From NCBI GenBank assembly GCA_022509005.1, contig JAFLUC010000017.1, positions 1-38,397 on the forward strand: DNA of 38,397 bases. The letters run 5' to 3'. Shown here in pieces: positions 8,891-15,990 of the stretch (its first letter is position 1; each line of letters opens with the position of its first letter). The translations under genes and the position numbers were made by a program. Under the pieces are notes generated by a model. That model was not told the DNA's origin and made no database searches. It worked only from the letters and a program-made list of their open reading frames with translations. Origin of the DNA: Oscillospiraceae bacterium. GTDB lineage: Bacteria > Bacillota > Clostridia > UBA1381.

Positions 8891-8919
8891 GTGAATTATG
8901 TAAAAATTTATGTTATAAT
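8891..8919 (+). promoter_or_regulatory. Candidate promoter for the small hydrophobic peptide mRNA
   Basis: TATAAT at 8914-8919 is preceded by TG one base away (extended -10), with a weak -35 (GTGAAT, 8891-8896) at a 17-base distance. The transcript would start near 8926, leaving an untranslated leader of about 118 bases before the peptide ATG at 9044. Confidence 0.55.
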
Positions 8920-9043
8920 ACTATTTGGAAAAGGCAAAGTAAAATACAAGACGTACAGAACGGAAGCCGCGTCCTGGCGCACGACTTACATAAGTCAATC
9001 ATGTGTGCAAGCCTCTTAACAAGAGGTCAAGGAGGTGGTTGCT

Positions 9044-9127
9044 ATGAAGAAGATTTTTGTTAAAATAGCAGTAATGCTTTTTACCATAATAATCACTTTT
9101 ATAGCCTTTACTGTAAAAGTAAAGTAA
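9044..9127 (+). CDS. 27-residue hydrophobic peptide, candidate type I toxin
   Basis: The product begins MKKIFVKIAVMLF, has a single 16-18-residue hydrophobic segment and ends in TVKVK, so it should sit in the membrane with basic ends. Size and plan match type I toxins of Firmicutes (TxpA, BsrG, Fst classes), although no exact family is recognised. It has a near-perfect ribosome site AAGGAGGTGG at 9029-9038. The upstream segment GCAAGCCTC can pair with GAGG and TTGC around that site, and CCTCTT/AAGAGG (9012-9017 with 9021-9026) forms a competing hairpin; this is what is expected of translationally masked toxin mRNAs. An antisense RNA promoter converges on its 3' end. It could also be an unrelated small membrane peptide. 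Confidence 0.6.
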   Translation: MKKIFVKIAVMLFTIIITFIAFTVKVK

Positions 9128-9216
9128 CCGTTCCATATTGGCCTTAGGAACGGTTACTTATAAATAACTGATTTCGTGGCTTGCCGTACTGTTCTTGTAC
9201 GCTTTGCCTTTTCTTT
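9112..9216 (-). ncRNA. Candidate antisense RNA (type I antitoxin)
   Basis: A perfect promoter on the minus strand (9223-9251) would start an RNA near 9216 that runs back over the 3' end of the peptide gene. The stem 9122-9134 with 9147-9159 (13 bp) followed on this strand by the T-rich TACTTTTAC would end it near 9112. The RNA of about 105 nt overlaps the last five codons and the 3' untranslated part of the toxin message, as RatA, SR4 and SR5 do for their toxins. No reading frame of note is seen in it. Ends are inferred. Confidence 0.55.
9122..9159. terminator. 13-bp hairpin at the end of the peptide gene
   Basis: AAGTAACCGTTCC at 9122-9134 pairs fully with 9147-9159 across a 12-base loop. 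The T-rich flank is on the minus-strand exit side, so it more likely ends the antisense RNA; on the plus strand ATAAATAACTG follows and read-through is likely. Confidence 0.6.
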
Positions 9217-9222
9217 ATCTAT

Positions 9223-9251
9223 ATTATACTATATGTTTTGTTTTTTGTCAA
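9223..9251 (-). promoter_or_regulatory. Consensus sigma-A promoter of the antisense RNA
   Basis: Read on the minus strand: TTGACA (9251-9246), 17 bases, TATAAT (9228-9223). Both hexamers match consensus perfectly. No open frame lies downstream on that strand, which is why a non-coding RNA is proposed. Confidence 0.85.
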
Positions 9252-9439
9252 GTTAATTATTTGTGAACATGGCTGGCGATTTTTTAATTTTATGCATACC
9301 TACCCCCTTTTCCGGGCTCTTGTGTATGATGGAAAGATAATATACAATATCTATGTATATGTAGAAAACCCACAAAATTTCGGGGGATTTTTTGGTAAAA
9401 AAACAGTGGTTGAAGTCTGTTTATTTACTAAAAAAAATA
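9252..9439. other. Intergenic stretch without a gene
   Basis: Between the antisense promoter and the pilus promoter nothing codes convincingly. It is AT-rich and contains a weak terminator-like CCC/GGG pairing before TTTTTT near 9368-9397. No repeats or known RNA motifs were recognised. Confidence 0.5.
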
Positions 9440-9468
9440 TTGACAAATTCGGATTCTTGTAGTATACT
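9440..9468 (+). promoter_or_regulatory. Sigma-A promoter of the pilus operon
   Basis: TTGACA at 9440-9445, 17 bases, TATACT at 9463-9468. Transcription from about 9475 leaves a leader of about 300 bases before the pilin ATG at 9773. Confidence 0.85.
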
Positions 9469-9474
9469 TAAGAT

Positions 9475-9770
9475 ACAAGTAGGCTTATATCCTGCATGGA
9501 TTATTTGCCTGCAGGATGTGGAGCTATGATATCATAGTTTCAGTTTATAAGGAGGTGAGTGCACGAAGGCAAGGACGACATCGGTCGGGATCTGATGGGG
9601 TTATTTCAATTGTCTCAGTTGAAAATAACCATTCCCTCAGTCACACAAATTGGCAGGACGGGAGCCGAAGGATTCTGCGGGATTTCTGACAGATTGTCTT
9701 CATAAAACATTCAATTTTATATCTTAATTTATAATTTCATCAAAAAATATTAAGAAAAGGAGAAAAAAGA
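9475..9770 (+). promoter_or_regulatory. Long structured 5' leader of the pilus operon (candidate cis-regulatory RNA)
   Basis: Several pairings can be drawn. Hairpin 9489-9496 with 9510-9517 (8 bp). A perfect 14-base palindrome at 9524-9537. A closing stem 9565-9572 with 9694-9701 (8 bp, one G-U) that encloses a junction: a long hairpin 9599-9612 with 9616-9630 (3-base loop, one bulge) extended by 9592-9595 with 9637-9640, a TTGGC/GCCGA hairpin near 9649-9667, and a short TCTG/CAGA hairpin near 9673-9693. It does not match riboswitch consensus sequences I can recall (c-di-GMP I or II, T-box, SAM, cobalamin). AAGGAGG at 9549-9555 has no sensible gene behind it. The pilin ribosome site AAAGGAG sits about 10 bases before the ATG, outside the junction. 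Confidence 0.55.
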
Positions 9771-9772
9771 CG

Positions 9773-11506
9773 ATGAAAAAATTAAAGAAAATTTTAAGCG
9801 GCGTAGCTGCAATCGCAATGGCTGCGTCATCGTTCATGGGCTTGACAACAGCTCATGCAGCAGGCACAGGGTCTGTTACATTTGAATTCCCTGTAGAAAT
9901 AACAGCAGTACAGAATTCCGATGTTGCGACAATTGCAGCCGATTATTCTACTACTGACGGAAAGAACGAAGTATCAATGAACGCGTATAAGGTTTTTGAT
10001 ACAGCTACGAACAAGCCAACTGATGACTTCGCATCTTTCTTCCCCACTTTACCTTCGGGCTATACTGGCGGAACTCTTTATCTTCAGACTAAAACCGATG
10101 GTACATTAGAACTGGTTGCATCAGAGCAAAAAGCGGATGCTATTACAATCAGTGCTAAACTTGACACACAGTTGACGGCAGCAAGTATTCTTGATTATTT
10201 TTACAATAATGGTAATAGCAGCGAAACCAGCACATCAGCAGATTTTGCAAAATTCATAGGATGGTTAGAAGCTTATGCAGCTAATAAAACACCCACTTCG
10301 GTAAAAGCAACAGCAAGCGGCAGTGACTATAATATCACCGGTCTTGACGCTGGTTATTGGTTGTTCGTGGCAACAAAGGTTCCGAGCGGTGTTTCCAATG
10401 TTAAGACAATGGTAAAGGTTATAGAGGGCTCAACCTCAACAGTTAAGGTAAAAGCTGAGGGTGAAGGCATCGAGAAGACAGTTAATGATGCGAAAACCAC
10501 AACTGCTTCAGTAGGTGACACTCTTAACTATAAGGTTGTAGTTGACGTTCCTGATCTTACTGAATATACCCTTAAGACTGACTCACAGTATAAGTATATT
10601 TTTACAGATACCATGGAGAACCAGGAGCTTGTAGCAGGCTCTGTTAAGGTTACAATCGGCACAGAGGAATATACCATTGGTGGTACCCCTGACTTAATGA
10701 GTCTTCTTAAAGACAACGGTTATACAAGTGCAGCTAATTCTACTAATAATAAAAACTGGGATCTTAAACTTGACTTCAAAATATCTGCATTAAGAACAGC
10801 AGCAAACAATGCTCTCCAGGCAGCTGGTGGCGCTAGTATTACGATCGAGTACCAGGCTAAACTTACATCGGACGCTATAAAGACAAACAAGAACGGTGTT
10901 ACAGTAGAATATTCAAACAATCCTAAGGACGAGTCCTCAACAGGTAAATTAACAGATGAAACTACAACATATACTTTCGGTCTTGATGTAACAAAGGACT
11001 TCTCTGACGGTAGCACAGATCAGTATGCTAACGTAAAGTTTGTATTACAGAAAGCAGATGGTACACCGATTAACGTTATAAAGGTATCAGATGGTGTCTA
11101 TAAGGTTGCTGATGCCAATGACACTCCTCTTTCGTATACCGGCGAAGAGTTCATCAAACTGAACAACAAGAACTTTACTATTTTCGGTCTCAAAGAAGGT
11201 ACATATAAGTTGGTCGAGCAGCCTATCACAGGTTACAAGACAAAAACTGTTACTGTAACAATTGATGTTTCAAAAGATGCTAGTGGTGCATATACAGTAA
11301 ATAGTGATGCTGACGATGTAACAAATGCTACATTTACAGGCAATGACACCACCAACGCCAATGTTCAGCTCACAGTTCTTAACGAAAAAGATTCATTCAA
11401 TCTTCCGGGTTCAGGTGGTGCTGGTGTATGGCTCTTCGGCATAGCAGGTATGCTTATGCTTGCAGGCGCTGCATATGTTTTCACACGTAAAAGAGGCCAG
11501 GCATAA
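9773..11506 (+). CDS. Sortase-anchored major pilin (isopeptide-forming fimbrial protein)
   Basis: A 577-residue precursor with signal peptide 1-29 (ending AHA) and a C-terminal sorting signal: LPGSG at 544-548, a hydrophobic stretch, then TRKRGQA. LPGSG is a relaxed LPxTG motif. The middle has a typical Gram-positive pilin domain (KTVNDAKTTTASVGDTLNYK, about residue 235 onward) and a CnaB-type beta-sandwich at about 410-510 ending in the E-box-like YKLVEQPITGY, where a Glu helps form an internal Lys-Asn isopeptide bond. It should be polymerised through lysine by the class C sortase encoded next and form the pilus shaft. Being first in the operon and followed by a partial terminator fits a major subunit made in excess. 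Confidence 0.88.
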   Translation: MKKLKKILSGVAAIAMAASSFMGLTTAHAAGTGSVTFEFPVEITAVQNSDVATIAADYSTTDGKNEVSMNAYKVFDTATNKPTDDFASFFPTLPSGYTGGTLYLQTKTDGTLELVASEQKADAITISAKLDTQLTAASILDYFYNNGNSSETSTSADFAKFIGWLEAYAANKTPTSVKATASGSDYNITGLDAGYWLFVATKVPSGVSNVKTMVKVIEGSTSTVKVKAEGEGIEKTVNDAKTTTASVGDTLNYKVVVDVPDLTEYTLKTDSQYKYIFTDTMENQELVAGSVKVTIGTEEYTIGGTPDLMSLLKDNGYTSAANSTNNKNWDLKLDFKISALRTAANNALQAAGGASITIEYQAKLTSDAIKTNKNGVTVEYSNNPKDESSTGKLTDETTTYTFGLDVTKDFSDGSTDQYANVKFVLQKADGTPINVIKVSDGVYKVADANDTPLSYTGEEFIKLNNKNFTIFGLKEGTYKLVEQPITGYKTKTVTVTIDVSKDASGAYTVNSDADDVTNATFTGNDTTNANVQLTVLNEKDSFNLPGSGGAGVWLFGIAGMLMLAGAAYVFTRKRGQA

Positions 11507-11561
11507 TTAACGTATAGGTTAATATACATATAAGTTAATATAGCAGAATAAGGCAATAACG

Positions 11562-11597
11562 CAGCCGGGTCCCTGTCCGGGGCCCGGCTGTTATCTT
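11562..11597 (+). terminator. GC-rich intercistronic hairpin (partial terminator or mRNA stabiliser)
   Basis: CAGCCGGGTCCC (11562-11573) pairs with 11579-11590 over a 5-base loop, one G-U pair in 12. The following TTATCTT is a poor T-run, so some read-through into the sortase gene is expected. Such a site would make the major pilin message more abundant than the sortase and minor pilin part. Confidence 0.65.
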
Positions 11598-11630
11598 AAC
11601 AAGTCTTTGGGAAAGGATGTCATACATTAA

Positions 11631-12533
11631 ATGAAATGGGGTTTTCGTATTCTTATCATACTGTTTACGGTGGTAGGAATAGGACTTATGGCATATCCTC
11701 TCTTGGGCAACATTATATACGAAAACCAGGAGAAAGAGCTTACTGCGGCATACGAGAGGATAGCATCAGAGATTGAGCCCGAGAAACGCAATGAATTATG
11801 GAATGAGTGCGCAAAATACAACGAGGATATTTTAAACGGAGGCTTTTGGCCGTCCGACCCGTTTGGCGAGGGCGACGATACACCCGAAGCCGCGCTGTAT
11901 AATTCTATGCTTGACATAGGAACAAACGGAGCTATGGGAAGCATTGAAGCGCCCGGTTTTTTCGATCCGATCCTCATCTATCACGGCACAAGCGATGAGG
12001 CTATGCAGAGAGGCGCCGGTCATATGTCAGGCACTTCCCTGCCCACCGGCGGAAAAGGTACTCACGCAGTTCTCTCGGCGCACACAGGACTTTCTTCAAA
12101 GCAGCTTTTCACAAATCTCGACCAGATGAAAATGGGCAATGTTTTCTATATAAGCATTTTAGGTGAAAAGCACGCATATAAGGTCGATCAGATCAATGTG
12201 GTTCTGCCGCATGAAGCAGGGTCTTTGCGTATAGATCCGGATAAGGATTATGTTACGCTCATCACCTGCACACCATACGGCGTAAACAGCCACCGTCTGC
12301 TCGTACGCGGAACTCGTATCCCATACGAGGAAGCGGAGCAGATAGCAAACGAACAAAAACAACAACAAAAAGGTATGAGCACATGGACTTTAATGTACTT
12401 AAAAGCAATTGGAACAGGCGCTGCAATCGCAGCGGGATTATGGATAATACTCTCGCTGCTGCGACGTATCAGAAAGGCCATGTCAAAACGGAAGGAGGAG
12501 AAAAGCAATGCGGATAAGCAAGAGGATAGCTAA
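11631..12533 (+). CDS. Class C (pilin-polymerising) sortase
   Basis: A 300-residue membrane transpeptidase with an N-terminal anchor (about 5-25) and a C-terminal transmembrane segment (about 255-275) plus a basic tail, the layout of class C sortases. Catalytic residues are His151 (SAHTGL), Cys213 in TLITCTPYGVNSHRLLVRG and Arg222. A lid motif Asp76-Pro77-Phe78 is present in the region before the barrel; this D-P-aromatic lid covers the active site and is the hallmark of pilus sortases. It would cut LPGSG of the pilin and join subunits through lysine. The start ATG has a distant AAAGGA; upstream in frame is a stop, so the start is not longer. Its end overlaps the next gene by 26 bases, so the two are translationally coupled. 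Confidence 0.92.
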   Translation: MKWGFRILIILFTVVGIGLMAYPLLGNIIYENQEKELTAAYERIASEIEPEKRNELWNECAKYNEDILNGGFWPSDPFGEGDDTPEAALYNSMLDIGTNGAMGSIEAPGFFDPILIYHGTSDEAMQRGAGHMSGTSLPTGGKGTHAVLSAHTGLSSKQLFTNLDQMKMGNVFYISILGEKHAYKVDQINVVLPHEAGSLRIDPDKDYVTLITCTPYGVNSHRLLVRGTRIPYEEAEQIANEQKQQQKGMSTWTLMYLKAIGTGAAIAAGLWIILSLLRRIRKAMSKRKEEKSNADKQEDS

Positions 12534-14049
12534 ACCGCTATTAATGTCTTTGCTTATGCTGTTTGCATTCTTTGGCAGCACAGCATTTGCCGCTCAGATT
12601 GACACAGGTGCAAGGGTGTCACTGACGCTTGATTACCACCTTGACGTAACCGATCCAAGCGTTCCCGTTCCCGGGATCACGTTCAGGCTCTATCGCGTTG
12701 CGAATGTTTCCGAAAACGGAACGTTCACGTTTTCCGACAAATTCGGAAGATATTCCGATGATATAGATCTTAGTATAGGACGTACAAACAAAGAGTGGTT
12801 GGATCTTGCGACTACGCTTTCGACATATACCACTCGCGATGAAATTGCAGCGGATGACATAGATGTAACCGATGCCAACGGAGGTCTGACATTTTCAGAT
12901 AAAGATACAGGCTTGTATCTTATCATAGGCGAAAGTGTCACCTGGGACAGGACTATATACACTCCGACGCCATTTCTCATGTGTCTGCCGAATATGGACG
13001 CTAACGGCGAATGGGCGTATAATGTGACGGCTAAGGTCAAGTCCGATTCCAGACCTGTAGGCCCGGATGATCCGAACCCTACAGAAACACCGGGACCAAC
13101 CAATACACCGGGACCGACATATACACCGGGACCGACAAATACGCCGGGACCATCAAATCCTCCGGGGCCGAACGATACGCCGAAACCGACGGATCAGCCG
13201 GGACCGACAGACACGCCGGGGCCGAATGATACGCCGAAGCCGACGGATAAGCCGGGACCGAATGATACGCCGAAACCGACAGATCAGCCGGGACCGGATA
13301 ATACCCCGAAGCCTACTCTGAAACCTTCAGATAACACGCCTTCGCGGCCGTCAAGAAAGACGCTAACCGTTCAGAAGGTATGGAATGATCAGAATAACGA
13401 GCATCAGAAGCGTCCGGCATCAATTGTCGTTCAGCTTTTACGGAACGGAAAGGTATACGATACGGCAACGCTTGATGAATCCAATAACTGGAAACATATC
13501 TGGACAGGATTGAGCAATGGCTATGACTGGACTATTGCAGAGGAAACTGTACCGGAAAACTATACGGTTTCAATAAGCCGCAACGTTACTATTTTCACGA
13601 TTACAAACACGTATCACGAAACTCCGCCTAACGATCCGAATACTCCGTCTACGCAGACTCCGTCAGTATCTACTACACCGGAGCCTACTACGGAACCGGG
13701 CGGTCCGGACACACCGGACAGTACTGATACACCGGGCGGTCCTGATACACCGGGCGGACCCGATTCGCCGGGAGGTCCGGATTCGAGCACACAGTTAGAA
13801 GTACAGGAGCCTGACTATCCGGGAATGCCTTCCCACGATGAAGCCACAATAGTGGATCAGTATCCTGTAGGGCCTGTAGATCCGGCTGATCCGGAAAACT
13901 CGAGATATCAGGAGGGTTCAGCACAGAATCCGACACCGAAAACGGGCGATGAGAATATGCTCTATCTATGGTTAGGTTTAGCGGTACTGTTTGCAGGCAT
14001 TGCAATCTGGGCATTTTACAATTCCCGCAATAGGAGGGAACAACGATGA
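12508..14049 (+). CDS. Minor / cell-wall anchored pilin with CnaB domain and Pro-Thr linkers
   Basis: A 513-residue surface protein: signal peptide 1-28 (ending AFA), a pilin-like N-terminal domain (about 30-180), a long linker of TPGPTN/TPKPTD units (about 190-275), a CnaB domain (about 282-371, TLTVQKVWNDQNNEH onward), a second Pro/Gly/Asp/Thr linker, and a C-terminal sorting signal TPKTG at 476-480 with membrane segment and NSRNRREQR tail. TPKTG differs from the LPGSG of the major pilin and may be read by the class B sortase next to it. The start follows AAGGAGG and lies inside the sortase gene end. Likely a tip or base subunit or adhesin; which one cannot be told. Confidence 0.85.
   Translation: MRISKRIAKPLLMSLLMLFAFFGSTAFAAQIDTGARVSLTLDYHLDVTDPSVPVPGITFRLYRVANVSENGTFTFSDKFGRYSDDIDLSIGRTNKEWLDLATTLSTYTTRDEIAADDIDVTDANGGLTFSDKDTGLYLIIGESVTWDRTIYTPTPFLMCLPNMDANGEWAYNVTAKVKSDSRPVGPDDPNPTETPGPTNTPGPTYTPGPTNTPGPSNPPGPNDTPKPTDQPGPTDTPGPNDTPKPTDKPGPNDTPKPTDQPGPDNTPKPTLKPSDNTPSRPSRKTLTVQKVWNDQNNEHQKRPASIVVQLLRNGKVYDTATLDESNNWKHIWTGLSNGYDWTIAEETVPENYTVSISRNVTIFTITNTYHETPPNDPNTPSTQTPSVSTTPEPTTEPGGPDTPDSTDTPGGPDTPGGPDSPGGPDSSTQLEVQEPDYPGMPSHDEATIVDQYPVGPVDPADPENSRYQEGSAQNPTPKTGDENMLYLWLGLAVLFAGIAIWAFYNSRNRREQR
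13081..13323 (+). repeat. Degenerate repeats coding Pro-Gly-Pro-Thr linker
   Basis: Imperfect units such as ACGCCGGGACCGACA code TPGPT, TPKPTD and QPGPN runs. They form an extended stalk between the N-terminal domain and the CnaB domain of the second pilin. Confidence 0.8.
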
Positions 14050-14816
14050 AAAAGAAATTTATTTTCAAAACTGTTGCCGTTCTATGCGCGGCAGCCTGCG
14101 TTGTATCAGTTACTCAGGTATTGAGGATCAGACATGAATATAAGCAAGGCGTAGAGGAATACAATCATTTGGCTGATATCTTAGTATCGCCGGCAGACAC
14201 AAGCATTTATGTAACGAAAAATGCTCCCGCAGAATCCGAAACGGAGCAAGCTCCGATCGACGTTAATTTCGAACTGCTTCGGGAGATGAACGCGAATGCT
14301 GTTGGCTGGCTTTACTGCGAGGGAACATTAATTAATTATCCCGTTATGCAGAGCAGTGATAACTCATATTATCTGAAGCATTTGTATAACGATCAGACGA
14401 ACTCGTCAGGCGCAATTTTCATGGATGCGCAGAATGCACCGGATATGTCCAATGTTAATACTATTATATACGGACATAACATGAAGAACGGAACGATGTT
14501 CACATCGCTTATGAATTATTCGCAGCAGTGGTATTACAATCAGCATCCTGTATTGTATTATCTCACAGAGGAGCATGATTACAGGATCGATGTTTTTGCA
14601 AGCTACGAAACTTCAGACGGCTCTGAGGCATTTACAGTGTTCTTCGATTCCGAGCCGACATATGCAAACTTCCTACAGCAAAGACGGGATTTGTCACAGA
14701 TAAGCTCATCAGTTCCCGTATCAACAGAGGATAATATCGTGACACTTGCAACCTGCGGATATAATTTCAAAAATTCCAGGTACGTTGTACAAGGCAAGGT
14801 AACACAGCTTAATTAA
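14046..14816 (+). CDS. Class B sortase
   Basis: A 256-residue transpeptidase with one N-terminal membrane segment (about 8-24). Active-site residues are His144 in IIYGHNMKNGTMF, Cys237 in LATCGYNFKNSRYVVQGKV and Arg245. The YGHNMKNG and TCxYxFxxxRxVVxG motifs are class B rather than class C, and there is no lid or C-terminal membrane segment. In pilus clusters of Clostridia class B enzymes commonly accompany a class C polymerase and are thought to attach the finished pilus or the minor pilin to peptidoglycan. It overlaps the pilin stop in ATGA, so it is the last gene of the same operon. Confidence 0.92.
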   Translation: MKKKFIFKTVAVLCAAACVVSVTQVLRIRHEYKQGVEEYNHLADILVSPADTSIYVTKNAPAESETEQAPIDVNFELLREMNANAVGWLYCEGTLINYPVMQSSDNSYYLKHLYNDQTNSSGAIFMDAQNAPDMSNVNTIIYGHNMKNGTMFTSLMNYSQQWYYNQHPVLYYLTEEHDYRIDVFASYETSDGSEAFTVFFDSEPTYANFLQQRRDLSQISSSVPVSTEDNIVTLATCGYNFKNSRYVVQGKVTQLN

Positions 14817-14823
14817 AAGCATT

Positions 14824-14854
14824 AAAAAAGGAGTACGCCGTACTCCTTTTTTTT
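14824..14854. terminator. Bidirectional terminator between convergent genes
   Basis: GGAGTAC (14830-14836) pairs with 14840-14846 over a GCC loop, with A6 before and T8 after, so it works for both the pilus operon and the GH88 gene. Confidence 0.9.
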
Positions 14855-14855
14855 G

Positions 14856-15989
14856 TTACCAGAACAGCATATCCTTTTTATCGCCTCTGAGCTTCATTAT
14901 GGCTTCTATGAAGAAATAGTCACCATAGATTATCGGAACATTCTTCATTCCGTGATGATACGCTTCTGTACCCATTCCTAAGATGCTGTCCTCACTATCA
15001 GACCAGTCGCAGCAGGTCTCCTCCATGGCTCTGAGCATCTTTATTGCCGCGTTAAGGTATACATCACTCTCTCCTTCAGGAACGACCTTTGAAAGCTCAA
15101 TAAGCCCGCATGCAGCGCATGCTCCGGCTGTCGTGTCCTTATAAACAGGCTCCTTCGGTGATCTGAAATCACACGGCGGGATATTATCCTCCGGCAGCGC
15201 TGAGATAAAATAATGCGCTATCCGCTTTGCCGCGTCAAGATACTCGATCTTTCCCGTATGGATATAGCTTAAAGTGAATCCATATATCGCCCACGCCTGT
15301 CCGCGCGACCACGCTCCGTCAACATCATAGCTCTGCCCTGTTATATTCTTTATATACTCCCCTGTTTCGGGATCAAATACCATTATATGCTTAACGCTTC
15401 CGTCAGGGCGGATCGCGTGTTTCAAAAGCGTATCTGCATGCGCTGTTGCCGTATTATAGAATCGCGGATCGTTAGTCTCCCGCGATGCCCAGTACAGCAG
15501 CGGTATATTCATCATGCTGTCGATTATTACCCAGCCCGCGTTATGCTCCTCCGCGTCCGGCGCGCAGTTCCATGCGCGGATAAAGTTACCGGCAATATTA
15601 AACCGCCCCGCCAGAACCGTTGCCATATGCAGCCCGCGTCTTGCAGCAGTCTCGTCACCTGTTATACGATGGTTTATAACGCTTGATAAAAGCCACATAA
15701 AGCCCACATCATGGTTCAGGAATATAAACTCCTCAATTACCTTATCAAGCTTCTCCTCGAGCTTCTCAGCGTATTTACGGTACATTTCGTTATCCGTTGC
15801 GAGATACATCTTCCAGAGTATGCCGATCCAGAAGCCGTTTGTCCACCAGTCGTCATTATACGGGTTTACGAACCTTCCGTTCTCGGTCGTATACGGGAAC
15901 ATCGTATCCCCCACGGCCGGAGCCGTACGTGAAAGCTTCTTTTCTATTTTGTCAAAGACTTCATCAGCCCATGCTTTTATGTTTTCCAT
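14856..15989 (-). CDS. GH88 unsaturated uronyl hydrolase
   Basis: Codes 377 residues with no signal peptide, so it acts in the cytoplasm on unsaturated uronic acid ends of oligosaccharides produced by lyases. Motifs of family GH88 are present: WWTNGFWIGILW, NHDVGFM (Asp94) and IDSMMNIPLLYWAS (Asp157), the two acids equivalent to Asp88 and Asp149 of Bacillus UGL, then RGQAWAIYGF and DTTAGACAACGL. The substrate may be pectin-derived given the other enzymes in the window, but GH88 also covers glycosaminoglycan and gellan products. I chose the ATG at 15989 because GGAGAG lies just upstream; the ATG at 16001 lies inside leuA without a ribosome site. It overlaps the leuA stop and probably depends on its transcript. 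Confidence 0.88.
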   Translation of the reverse strand: MENIKAWADEVFDKIEKKLSRTAPAVGDTMFPYTTENGRFVNPYNDDWWTNGFWIGILWKMYLATDNEMYRKYAEKLEEKLDKVIEEFIFLNHDVGFMWLLSSVINHRITGDETAARRGLHMATVLAGRFNIAGNFIRAWNCAPDAEEHNAGWVIIDSMMNIPLLYWASRETNDPRFYNTATAHADTLLKHAIRPDGSVKHIMVFDPETGEYIKNITGQSYDVDGAWSRGQAWAIYGFTLSYIHTGKIEYLDAAKRIAHYFISALPEDNIPPCDFRSPKEPVYKDTTAGACAACGLIELSKVVPEGESDVYLNAAIKMLRAMEETCCDWSDSEDSILGMGTEAYHHGMKNVPIIYGDYFFIEAIMKLRGDKKDMLFW

Positions 15990-15990
15990 A

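Noticed and set aside
9475..9770. Known c-di-GMP riboswitch controlling pili
   Set aside because: Neither the class I nor the class II consensus core sequences that I know are present.
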